Below are positions 41,923-49,642 of a stretch of DNA of 51,285 bases, piece after piece. A program made the position numbers and the translations under genes. Source of the stretch: Oscillospiraceae bacterium (GTDB lineage Bacteria; Bacillota; Clostridia; Oscillospirales; Oscillospiraceae); the NCBI GenBank assembly GCA_016292255.1, contig JAEEZZ010000028.1, positions 1 to 51,285 of the forward strand, given 5' to 3'. The first letter of the stretch is position 1. The number at the start of each line of letters is the position of its first letter. Below the pieces are notes generated by a model that ran no database searches, was not told the DNA's origin, and saw nothing but the letters and a program-made list of their open reading frames with translations.

Positions 41923-43524
41923 TCAGTTTTCTTGTTCGCGCTTCCAGACCAGGTAGTCGTCGTAGCCGCAGAGGCGGTCGATGATCTTTCCGTTGGGAAG
42001 GAATTCGATGATCCGGTCCGCCGTGGTGGACAGAAGCTCGTGGTCGTGGGAAGCGATGAAAACATTTCCCGGGAAAGCTGCGACGCCCTTGTTCACTGCC
42101 TGGATGGATTCCATGTCCAGGTGGTTGGTGGGCTGATCCAGAAGGATACAGTTGGCGCCGGAGAGCATCATCCGGGAGAGCATCATGCGTACCTTCTCGC
42201 CGCCGGAGAGGACGGAGACGGGCTTGAAGACCTCGTCGCCGGAAAAGAGCATCCGACCCAGGAAGCCCCGGAGGTACACGTCGTCCTTCTTCTCGGAGAA
42301 GGGACGCATCCAGTCCACCAGGGACTCGGTATGGCCTTCAAAGTAGGCGGTGTTGTCCTTGGGGAAATAGCTCTGGGAGGTGGAGACGCCCCACTTGATG
42401 GTGCCCTCGTCGGGCTCCATCTCCCCCATCAGCAGCTTAAACATCACAGTCTGTGCCAGCTCGTTCTCGCCCACGAAGGCGATCTTTTCGTTGCGGTTGG
42501 CAATAAAGCTGACCTTGTCCAACAGCTTGACCCCGTCCACGGTCTTGCTGACCTCGGTGACGAACAGCACGTCCTTGCCTACCTCCCGTTCCCGGGTGAA
42601 GCCCACGAAGGGATAACGGCGGGTGGAGCAGGGGATCTCCTCCACGGAGATCTTTTCCAGAAGCTTCCGGCGGGCTGTGGCCTGCTTGCTCTTGGACTTA
42701 TTGGCGGAGAAGCGGGAAATAAAGGCCTGCAGCTCTGCGATCTTTTCTTCGTTGCGCTTGTTTTTGTTCCGCAGCAGGGCCTGGACCAACTGAGAGGATT
42801 CGTACCAGAAGTCGTAGTTACCCACGTACATCTTGATCTTGCCGTAGTCGATGTCCACAATGTTGGTGCAGACGGTGTTGAGGAAGTGGCGGTCATGGGA
42901 AACCACGATCACCGTGCCGGGGTAGTCCAGCAGGAAATCCTCCAGCCAGTTGATCGACTCGATGTCCAGGTTGTTGGTGGGCTCGTCCAGCAGGATGATG
43001 TCCGGGTTGCCGAAAAGGGCCTGGGCCAGCAGCACCTTCACCTTGTCCCGGGGGTCGGTGTCGGCCATCTGGTCGTAGTGTTTGCTGACGTCGATGCCGA
43101 GACCCTGCAGGATCCGGCTGGCGTCGGACTCCGCCTCCCAGCCGTTCAGCTCCGCAAACTCGGCTTCCAATTCAGCGGCCCGGATGCCGTCTTCGTCGGA
43201 GAAGTCCGGTTTCTCGTAGATGGCGTCCTTCTCCTTCATGATCTCGTACAGGTGGGGATTGCCCATGATCACCGTATCCATAATGGGATAGGCATCATAC
43301 TGGAACTGATCCTGCTTCAGCACGGACATCCGGACGCCGGGCTTAATGGCCACGTAGCCCTTGGTGGGCTCCAACTCGCCGGAAAGGATTTTAACCAGGG
43401 TGGACTTCCCGGCTCCGTTGGCGCCGATGACGCCGTAGCAGTTGCCTGCCGAAAATTGCAGATCCGCGTGCTGAAACAGTACAGAACCGGCAAATTGCAT
43501 ACTGAGGTCAGATACTGTGATCAT
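41923..43524 (-). CDS. ABC-F family ATPase (YbiT-like) with a degenerate second site
   Basis: Soluble protein of 533 residues with two ATPase domains and no membrane part; ABC-F proteins act on stalled ribosomes. Domain 1 is complete: GANGAGKST near residue 34, LLDEPTNNLD near 180 and a HDRHFL switch. The interdomain linker (about 245-305) is basic and helical. Domain 2 reads GENELAQTVMF in place of GxxGxGKST and LLDQPTNHLD instead of LLDEP, so both the P-loop and the catalytic Glu are altered; signature LSGGEK is intact. I recall similar changes in clostridial YbiT relatives, so this may be a subfamily trait. AAGGAG upstream of the ATG. Confidence 0.88.
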   Translation of the reverse strand: MITVSDLSMQFAGSVLFQHADLQFSAGNCYGVIGANGAGKSTLVKILSGELEPTKGYVAIKPGVRMSVLKQDQFQYDAYPIMDTVIMGNPHLYEIMKEKDAIYEKPDFSDEDGIRAAELEAEFAELNGWEAESDASRILQGLGIDVSKHYDQMADTDPRDKVKVLLAQALFGNPDIILLDEPTNNLDIESINWLEDFLLDYPGTVIVVSHDRHFLNTVCTNIVDIDYGKIKMYVGNYDFWYESSQLVQALLRNKNKRNEEKIAELQAFISRFSANKSKSKQATARRKLLEKISVEEIPCSTRRYPFVGFTREREVGKDVLFVTEVSKTVDGVKLLDKVSFIANRNEKIAFVGENELAQTVMFKLLMGEMEPDEGTIKWGVSTSQSYFPKDNTAYFEGHTESLVDWMRPFSEKKDDVYLRGFLGRMLFSGDEVFKPVSVLSGGEKVRMMLSRMMLSGANCILLDQPTNHLDMESIQAVNKGVAAFPGNVFIASHDHELLSTTADRIIEFLPNGKIIDRLCGYDDYLVWKREQEN

Positions 43525-43564
43525 AGATGTACTCCTTGTCTGTCGTTTTTCGTGTGGCTGATCA

Positions 43565-44101
43565 TCAGGAAAAACGGTAGATTTTGTAAAAGGGCGTCAG
43601 GTCGGTCTGTGACAGATAGTATTGGAGCAGGCCGGCGCAGGCTTTGGTATCGCTGAGGGCGTTGTGGTGCTGCAGGGGCAGATCCAGCAGCTCCGCCAGG
43701 GTATTCAAGCGGTGGTTCTCCGCCTGGGGCAGCAGCTTGCGACCCATCTGGCAGGTGCAGACGTATTCCGCCGCGGGCTTCCAGTCGATGCCGTAATCCC
43801 GCAGGCACTTGCCCAGGACGCCCAGGTCAAAGATGGCGTTGTGGGCGCAGAGGATACCCCTGTCCAACAGAGGGCGCAGCAGCTCCCAGAGCACCGGGAA
43901 GGTGGGCTGATTCCGAACCATGCGGGGCGTGATCCCGGTGAGCTGGATATTGAAGGCGTCGAAGGGCTCCTCCGGGTTGACCAGAGAGTAGAAGTTCATG
44001 GTCTGCTCCCCGTCCTCCACCACCACGACGCCGATGGCGCTCATGCGGTCGTTCCGACTGTTGGGGGTCTCCACGTCAAAGGCCACGTATGTATCAATCA
44101 T
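43565..44101 (-). CDS. DEDDh 3'-5' exonuclease (DnaQ-like)
   Basis: Single-domain proofreading-type exonuclease, 178 residues. Motifs: AFDVETPN (Exo I), HNAIFDLGVL (Exo II) and HNALSDTKAC (Exo III, DEDDh histidine), all present, so catalysis is likely on the 3' ends of DNA or RNA. No polymerase or BRCT domain; a loose GxxPRMV segment lies near residue 60. The frame opens earlier, but ATG 44099-44101 follows GACGGAGG at about 11 nt. It is 17 bp downstream of the HIRAN gene, and the two probably share a transcript. Confidence 0.88.
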   Translation of the reverse strand: MIDTYVAFDVETPNSRNDRMSAIGVVVVEDGEQTMNFYSLVNPEEPFDAFNIQLTGITPRMVRNQPTFPVLWELLRPLLDRGILCAHNAIFDLGVLGKCLRDYGIDWKPAAEYVCTCQMGRKLLPQAENHRLNTLAELLDLPLQHHNALSDTKACAGLLQYYLSQTDLTPFYKIYRFS

Positions 44102-44118
44102 TCGGCGCGCTTCCTCCG

Positions 44119-44511
44119 TCAGTCGTCGTTCAGATATACTTCGATATCGATATAGAGCCAATCCCCCTGCCAATGCTTCGACAGGATTTTTGCATAGAGC
44201 AGCTTTCCGGCATCCATGAGCCGGGCGAGGATGTGGTTCTCCTTGCGGGGCACATAGCCCAGCTTGACCCGGTCCCGGGTGTAGATCTTGATGGCGTTGG
44301 GATCAGAAGGATTGTCCGGGATCCGAACCAGATCCAGCCGATCTCCCGGCTTCAAAAAGGGCTCCAACTCCTCCAAGCCGGCTGTGTGGGTGGTTCCGGC
44401 CACATAGGTCTGCAGGAGCAGAACATCGGAGGAATAGGGCGCGGGCGTTTGCAGATCCGCGTGCAGTGTTTGCAGCAGACTGCCCGAGCCGGTTTTGCTC
44501 AGTTCCTTCAT
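44119..44511 (-). CDS. Stand-alone HIRAN domain protein
   Basis: A 130-residue protein whose second half is a HIRAN domain (about 40-125): VAGTTHTA, L-V-R-I-P-D-N-P-S-D-P-N-A-I-K-I-Y, then LGYVPRKENHILARLMDAG. In eukaryotic HLTF the HIRAN domain binds 3' ends of single-stranded DNA; bacterial stand-alone versions are poorly studied. About 35 N-terminal residues are extra and mostly polar. It starts 4 nt inside the stop of the J-like gene (ATGA), and the exonuclease gene follows 17 bp after it. Confidence 0.85.
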   Translation of the reverse strand: MKELSKTGSGSLLQTLHADLQTPAPYSSDVLLLQTYVAGTTHTAGLEELEPFLKPGDRLDLVRIPDNPSDPNAIKIYTRDRVKLGYVPRKENHILARLMDAGKLLYAKILSKHWQGDWLYIDIEVYLNDD

Positions 44512-45341
44512 AGCGTTTCTTCCTCTTCGGACTCCGGATCCAGCATCCGGGCGATCTCCGCCTCATAACGGGCGGTGCGATCGCGAAGCTCCTGCAGCTG
44601 CTTTTTCAGCTCCGCTTCCCGGGCGCGGCCCTGGGCTTCGTCCTCCAGGTAGACCCGGGCGCTGAAGGGATACTTGGATTTGATCTCCTCCAGCTGCTCG
44701 TCAAAGGAGCGGATCCCGGCCCGCAGGCGCTTGACCTCCATGCGAAGCTCGTCCAGCGTGGAAACGGCGTCCTCCGGGGTGGGCTCCAGAGCATCGCAGA
44801 TGGTACGCAGGGTCTCCAGGTCACCGGCCCGGTAGGCCCGCATGGCTTGATCCAGGGTCCGTTCCCGTTCTTGATCCTCTCCCGGATGAAGATCCGGATG
44901 CAGGGCCTTCACTGCCTTTCGGTAGAGATCCTTCAGTTCCTTCTGCCCGCGCTGGGTGAGGCCTGGGCCCTCCCGCCGCTCCATGACGCTCTCCACCCGG
45001 CGAAAGCGGTTCGTCAGCTCTTCCCGGTATTCGGAAAGCTCCTGATCCAGTGCGGCTTCGATCTGGCCTTCGTCCGCCTGCTCCCGGCGGTTGCGGCAGG
45101 CTCGGATCATCTTTGCCTTCCGCTTGGCCCGCAGACAGTCGCACCAGCATTCGTAGACCTTCAACTCCAAAGCCCCGAAGCGACGCAGATATGCCGCCTC
45201 GATCCGGCGGCATTGAACCAAAAGCAGGTCGTCCTTTTGCAGAAGCAGCGCCGTCAGAGAGGCCCGGAGCCTGGCAATCTCCTCCCGCAGGGCAAGATCC
45301 TCGGGGTGCGGCTCCAGCGCACGATAATCGTTCGGTTCCAA
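44508..45341 (-). CDS. Coiled-coil protein with a J-domain-like segment
   Basis: A 277-residue, helix-rich, charged protein. Around residues 130-165 it has L-Y-R-K-A-V-K-A-L-H-P-D-L-H-P-G, the HPD signature of J domains that stimulate Hsp70 ATPase, embedded between long coiled-coil regions (about 20-60 and 200-255). Cysteines CWCDC near 70 are present but not arranged as a zinc finger. Start: the frame opens at 45395, which overlaps the -10 box, and ATG 45362 has no binding site; TTG 45339-45341 after AAAGGGGAG is preferred. It heads the reverse run with HIRAN and exonuclease genes. Confidence 0.65.
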   Translation of the reverse strand: MEPNDYRALEPHPEDLALREEIARLRASLTALLLQKDDLLLVQCRRIEAAYLRRFGALELKVYECWCDCLRAKRKAKMIRACRNRREQADEGQIEAALDQELSEYREELTNRFRRVESVMERREGPGLTQRGQKELKDLYRKAVKALHPDLHPGEDQERERTLDQAMRAYRAGDLETLRTICDALEPTPEDAVSTLDELRMEVKRLRAGIRSFDEQLEEIKSKYPFSARVYLEDEAQGRAREAELKKQLQELRDRTARYEAEIARMLDPESEEEETL

Positions 45342-45391
45342 GACGCCGCTCCCCTTTCCCATGCTTTTTCGGCACGTAACATTCTGTTTAT

Positions 45392-45420
45392 ACATTAACC
45401 GACGGGATCAGATTTGTCAA
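45392..45420 (-). promoter_or_regulatory. Vegetative promoter of the J-like/HIRAN/exonuclease run
   Basis: Reverse strand TTGACA (45415-45420, perfect), 17-bp spacer, TAATGT (45392-45397). Transcript start would fall near 45385, supporting a start codon downstream of the first in-frame ATG. Confidence 0.6.
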
Positions 45421-45458
45421 GGAATTTCAGCGTTCCTGTCGGTTCCGTTCATTCTGCC

Positions 45459-46583
45459 TTACAGTTCAAAATCCGGAATCAGTCCGTTTTTTACGCAGGC
45501 AATGATTTTTTCAACTTCATCCACTGCGCGCTTTCGGCCTACTTCGCTTTCCATCCAGTTGTCGCGCCGCGTATGGGTGTCCTCCGCCGGGCAGGGCAGC
45601 ACTTCTATGTGCGGCGGAAACAGGTATCTTGCAAGAGCGAGACTTCTTCGCATATGAAATGAAGTGGTCACAAGCAGGATCTTTTTCACCCGGTCAATGC
45701 AAAACGCCCGCTGCATTGCCAGCAGCGATCCAAACATATTTTCCACGGTATTCCGGGAAGATGTATCCAAAATCAGATCCTCTGCCCTGACGCCCTGGGC
45801 GATGGCGTGAAGACGCATATGCTCGGCCTCGCTCATTTCTCCCTCGGGAAAAGCCTTCACGCTTCCGCCGCTGAGCAGAATCTTGGGCGCACGGTGGTTC
45901 CGGTACGCCTCTGCCGCAACGGGGATCTTATACTGGAAAGCTTTCGTGCTTCCCAAAACCAGGATACAGTCTGCCCGCGCCCCGGTGTCCTCCAGGCCAC
46001 GGTACAGCACCCGATCCACGATTTCGTCGGTCAGCTTGTGGCAGTCGATTTCCGATGCCAACAGACCGGCGGTGTGCAAGCTTGCGTACACATAGGTATC
46101 CTTCCATCTTGGAACGCCGTTTGCTTCGGTGTGAAAATAGATTTTCTGCCGGAAGTGTGCCTCCCGATGCATTCCGACCTTTTCCAGCAGCTTCCAGGAC
46201 GGGGTATTCCTGGGGTCGCACTCAGCATAGACGCGGTGAACGCCTCTTTGAAAGGCGTACGCGATCACTGCGGAAAGAGCCTCGGCTGCATAGCCGTTTC
46301 TCTGGTACGACCTGTTGACGATGTACCCGACTTCCCTTGCTCCGTATTCCCGAATGCCGCAGTAGATGTTCCCGATCACCTTTCCGGCGGAAGTCAACTC
46401 AATGGCATAGTATTCCTCGGAATTAAGGCGGGCTTTCAGTTGTTCTATGCCGTTCTCATAGTTAATGCCGGGATAACCTTCAAATTCATCGTCCCGCAGC
46501 TGGGACAGGAACTCATACAGGTCGTCGTAATCCGAGGCACGAAAGGGTCTAAGCAGCAGCCGATTGGTCTTGATTTTTTCCAT
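45459..46583 (-). CDS. GNAT acetyltransferase fused to YdcF/DUF218 domain
   Basis: A 374-residue fusion. Residues 1-165 are a RimJ-type acetyltransferase: TNRLLLRPFRASDYDDL start, REVGYIVNRSYQRNGYAAEAL with the acetyl-CoA loop, and NTPSWKLLEKVGMHREA. Residues 200-374 are a YdcF/ElyC-like domain: ADCILVLGSTKA, ILLSGGSVKA, LDTSSRNTVEN and LLVTTSFHMRRSL, a Rossmann-like fold of uncertain activity. No membrane helix, although many YdcF proteins have one. It begins 3 nt after the stop of the HExxH gene, and forms the end of the EAL operon. The domain pair is unusual. Confidence 0.8.
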   Translation of the reverse strand: MEKIKTNRLLLRPFRASDYDDLYEFLSQLRDDEFEGYPGINYENGIEQLKARLNSEEYYAIELTSAGKVIGNIYCGIREYGAREVGYIVNRSYQRNGYAAEALSAVIAYAFQRGVHRVYAECDPRNTPSWKLLEKVGMHREAHFRQKIYFHTEANGVPRWKDTYVYASLHTAGLLASEIDCHKLTDEIVDRVLYRGLEDTGARADCILVLGSTKAFQYKIPVAAEAYRNHRAPKILLSGGSVKAFPEGEMSEAEHMRLHAIAQGVRAEDLILDTSSRNTVENMFGSLLAMQRAFCIDRVKKILLVTTSFHMRRSLALARYLFPPHIEVLPCPAEDTHTRRDNWMESEVGRKRAVDEVEKIIACVKNGLIPDFEL

Positions 46584-46586
46584 CGC

Positions 46587-47048
46587 TTACTCAATATTGG
46601 ACAGTCCATCATACAGCTCATTGAAGGACTTCTCCCGTCTGCACCTGCCGTAGGACAAGTTTTTGTTGTCTCCGAACTCCAGCAGGAAGCACTTGGTCAG
46701 TTCTTCCACTGTCTGTTCCAGAGCGTTGAAAAACTGCTGATAAGCAAAGCTGCGGACTGTGGATCCTTCTTCAAAGCAGTTTACGATCAGCGATTCCGTC
46801 ACTTGATCCAGCGGATACATCTTAATGTGCATCAGCTCGTGGACGATGACCTCTTCCATGTTTTCCTGCTTCGGATCCGCTGCGTTCAGCAGCAGGATCG
46901 CTTTCCTGTCGTCGCAGTCGATCTTGAAATCGCCGGTCTTTCGCCACGCCGGATCCTCCACGAATTCCAGCTTGACGTCCCAGGCGGGGGTAATGCGAAG
47001 CTTTTTTACGTATTTTTCAAAAAGTGCGGTGATCGCGTTTCGATCCAT
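46587..47048 (-). CDS. Putative zinc metallopeptidase-like protein (HExxH)
   Basis: A 153-residue protein with EVIVHELMHIKMYPLDQ near residue 75; HExxH is the zinc-binding, catalytic motif of gluzincins, and a later glutamate that could be the third ligand is in F-E-E-G near 100. N-terminal FEKYVKKLRI and a strand ILLLNAADP are present. It resembles ImmA/SprT-type small peptidase-like proteins but is not assigned to either. No signal peptide. GAGGTG 7 nt before ATG 47046-47048 sets the start. Flanked by the EAL and GNAT-YdcF genes, all on one strand with short gaps. Confidence 0.7.
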   Translation of the reverse strand: MDRNAITALFEKYVKKLRITPAWDVKLEFVEDPAWRKTGDFKIDCDDRKAILLLNAADPKQENMEEVIVHELMHIKMYPLDQVTESLIVNCFEEGSTVRSFAYQQFFNALEQTVEELTKCFLLEFGDNKNLSYGRCRREKSFNELYDGLSNIE

Positions 47049-47078
47049 TCGGTTCACCTCAACATTATCGTTTCCGAG

Positions 47079-49277
47079 TTATTTTCCAATCAGATTTTCC
47101 GAAACGACCAGCTCTCCATTCTGGATTCTCTTGTAAAGATCATTCTTTGCGATCGGTTTTCCGAACAGATAGCCCTGCAGGCGATTGCAGCCGAGCTGAT
47201 TGAGGAACTTGGCCTGGGCCGCGGTCTCAACGCCCTCCGTTAGGGTGAGCATATCGATTCTGTTTGCCATATGGATGATGCAGTCGATCAGCGTTCTCGC
47301 TTTCTCGTTGCTTTCGAGATTCGACAGGAAGCGCATATCAATCTTGATTACGTCAAACTGATAGTCCTTCAACACGTTCAGCGAAGAATACCCGCTTCCG
47401 AAATCATCCAGCCAGAGGGAGTAGCCCAGCTCCTTAATGCGGTTGATCGCTGTGTTCAGGTAAACGAAATTGTCCGTCAGGGCACTCTCTGTCACTTCGA
47501 CGTGGATCAGTTCCTTGGGGATGCGGTAATAGACCACCAGGTTTTCCAGCTCCTGAACTGCGTCCATCAGCTCAAAATCCAATCTGGAGAAGTTCAGCGA
47601 TACCGGGAAGACCGGCTTTCCGGCATCCATCGCCGCCCGCAGATCCTTGCAGACGCTTGTGAAGATAGACTTATCCAGCTTATGGATCAAGCGATATTCT
47701 TCCAACACGGGGATAAACTCGTAGGGAGCCAGCAGTCCGTATGTCGGATCGATCCATCGGGCCAGGGCCTCGCAGCCACACAGCTTCTCGCTGTCCGACC
47801 ATACGACCGGCTGGTAAAACGGTACGATCCAGCCGTTCTGAACGGCATTGTCGATATTGTTGATGATGTACAGGCGCTTGCGAAACGCCTCGCTCATTTT
47901 TTTATCGTATTCGGCATAGATCGTCTGGAATCGATCCTTGATCGTATGGGCCGCGTAGCGGGCTCTGTCGATCGCCATGCGCGGATCCTCTTTTTGATTG
48001 GTCAAATGGTAGCCGCCGCAGTTGATACCCATGAGGATGTCGGGGTCATAGGCATGTACCAGGCGATTCAGCTTGTCCAGCCGTTCCTGCAGGTCTTGGG
48101 TCTTGGTCAGTACAGTGAAGTGATCGTCGGCCTGCCTTGCACAAAGGGAGTCGTGAAAAATTTCGGTGATATAGCCTCCGACGGTGATCAGGAAGGTATC
48201 GCCGGCTTCAAAGCCTCTTTGATCATTGAACGCTTTGAAGTTATGCACATCAAGGAACAGGAATACATGTTCGGAAATCGGCTCCGGGAGATTTGCGACC
48301 TCTTCTATGGCCAGATCAACAAAATAGTTGTAGTTTTTCATACCGGTCAGAGAATCTTCTTCAGCGCTTTTCTCCAACGCCTTGGATTTTCTTGCCTCAT
48401 TCAACCGGCCGTGATAGATGGCAAAGCAGATCGTGGCCAGAGAAATCAGAAACGTGACGTAGTTTACGGAGTCGCCGGAGATGTATGTCTCAAGGACGCC
48501 GCTGATCATTACCTCCTGGCTGTGGAAGGTCATGCCGTTCTGGAAGGTAAGCAGAATGCCGTAGAACGAGCCGAAGCTGGCAACGAGGATCAGAATCGTA
48601 ATGTAGGGACGGTAGATCAGCAGACAGCCAACGTAAATGACCATTGTCAGATAACAAATAATCTGTTTTCCGTCCCAGAAGTCGCTGTATGAAACATAGA
48701 TACCAAAGGCAAGGCAGACCAGCGTGAACAAAATGATCGCCAGATGCTCGAACACAGCGGCGTTTTTCTTCTTCAGATATCTCACCAGCGCATAGCTGAC
48801 GATCGTGACGCCGATTGCAAAAAGCAAAACGTAAATGGTGATCAGCATGGCGTTCATAATGCCAGCCATCACAGGCGTGATCGAATCGTTCGGCTTGATA
48901 AAGGTCTCCAGCGTGATGACAGCAGTATAGAGGATGCACAGAACGCCGACGATCATCAGAGAGAGAAAACGGCCTTTCGACAGCGTTTTCTTTTTCTGGA
49001 ACAAGCAAAACAGCATAATGCCAAGACCGATCAGCAGGAACAGCCAATACTTGGAGGTGTACTTCACCAATAATTGGAAAAAGTCTCCCCCTGCCTGGTA
49101 CTTGGGAATGATCTTAAAATGCGTCTGCCGGACCAGCATCCAGATTTCAAGCAATACAACGATCACGCCCATATAACAGCTGCTGCGGATATTTGCGTCA
49201 TGCAAATATCCTTTTTCGTAATCATTCAGTTTTTCAAAGCCAAACAGATGTGCAAAAAACAGTAACGCTTTTTTCAT
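47079..49277 (-). CDS. Membrane-bound c-di-GMP phosphodiesterase (degenerate GGDEF + EAL)
   Basis: A 732-residue protein: about eight membrane helices (35-290), then a GGDEF domain whose active loop reads RQADDHF (near 384) instead of GGDEF, so it cannot be a cyclase, and an EAL domain with all catalytic residues: EALAR (503), SLNFSR, HVEVTES (595), LDDFGSGYSS (627), VIKIDMRF, LTEGVET and LQGYLFGKP. It should hydrolyse c-di-GMP to pGpG, with the dead GGDEF perhaps sensing GTP. Start ATG with AGGGG upstream. It heads an operon with HExxH and GNAT-YdcF genes, and is functionally opposite to the GGDEF protein at 236-1300. Confidence 0.92.
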   Translation of the reverse strand: MKKALLFFAHLFGFEKLNDYEKGYLHDANIRSSCYMGVIVVLLEIWMLVRQTHFKIIPKYQAGGDFFQLLVKYTSKYWLFLLIGLGIMLFCLFQKKKTLSKGRFLSLMIVGVLCILYTAVITLETFIKPNDSITPVMAGIMNAMLITIYVLLFAIGVTIVSYALVRYLKKKNAAVFEHLAIILFTLVCLAFGIYVSYSDFWDGKQIICYLTMVIYVGCLLIYRPYITILILVASFGSFYGILLTFQNGMTFHSQEVMISGVLETYISGDSVNYVTFLISLATICFAIYHGRLNEARKSKALEKSAEEDSLTGMKNYNYFVDLAIEEVANLPEPISEHVFLFLDVHNFKAFNDQRGFEAGDTFLITVGGYITEIFHDSLCARQADDHFTVLTKTQDLQERLDKLNRLVHAYDPDILMGINCGGYHLTNQKEDPRMAIDRARYAAHTIKDRFQTIYAEYDKKMSEAFRKRLYIINNIDNAVQNGWIVPFYQPVVWSDSEKLCGCEALARWIDPTYGLLAPYEFIPVLEEYRLIHKLDKSIFTSVCKDLRAAMDAGKPVFPVSLNFSRLDFELMDAVQELENLVVYYRIPKELIHVEVTESALTDNFVYLNTAINRIKELGYSLWLDDFGSGYSSLNVLKDYQFDVIKIDMRFLSNLESNEKARTLIDCIIHMANRIDMLTLTEGVETAAQAKFLNQLGCNRLQGYLFGKPIAKNDLYKRIQNGELVVSENLIGK

Positions 49278-49364
49278 TGCATAACCCCTGCCTTTTTTTG
49301 ATTATCCTGATCGGTCGTTTACAAAGTTGCTATCCATCTTTATTTGTCTTCTTCGTTCTCATTC

Positions 49365-49393
49365 ATTATATCACAGTCGGATCAATTTTTGAA
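49365..49393 (-). promoter_or_regulatory. Promoter of the EAL operon
   Basis: Reverse strand TTCAAA (49388-49393), 17-bp spacer, perfect TATAAT (49365-49370). The start codon is about 90 nt downstream. Confidence 0.6.
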
Positions 49394-49429
49394 GTATAAA
49401 AATCCACAAATCTACAAAATTTGCAGTAT

Positions 49430-49564
49430 CTGTTCAGTCGCCCCTTCCTTGCGTAGGGCGGCAACCTGTGCCCTTTATGGGTAGACCTCTGGCCGCCGGA
49501 AACACGGCAAAAACGGACAGCACGGCGGCCTGTGGTCAGGCCGCCCTACGACCCGACTGAACAG
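49430..49564. repeat. Nested inverted-repeat element, MITE/REP-like
   Basis: An outer perfect 11-bp inverted repeat, CTGTTCAGTCG (49430-49440) and CGACTGAACAG (49554-49564), encloses an inner one, CGTAGGGCGGC (49452-49462) and GCCGCCCTACG (49540-49550), a ~99-bp core rich in G and C. The core has no open frame. The whole lies in the 365-bp gap between the EAL gene and the frameshifted surface protein. Its GTAGGG edge resembles the CCCCTACG edges of other repeats in the window. Confidence 0.85.
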
Positions 49565-49574
49565 TTACAATTTG

Positions 49575-49614
49575 CATTGAAAAAATCCCGCCGACTGTCG
49601 TCGGCAGGATTTTT
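49575..49614 (-). terminator. Rho-independent terminator of the frameshifted surface-protein gene
   Basis: Arms 49581-49595 and 49600-49614 pair over 15 bp with one wobble, loop 4 nt. On the reverse strand the stem is followed by TTTTTTC. It is 29 nt past the stop codon at 49643. Confidence 0.88.
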
Positions 49615-49642
49615 GCCTTGTGTCGTTCAGATCGTCCTGCGT

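Noticed and set aside
41932..43656. 574-codon + strand frame opposite the ABC-F gene
   Set aside because: Antisense to a protein with intact ABC motifs; no ribosome binding site.
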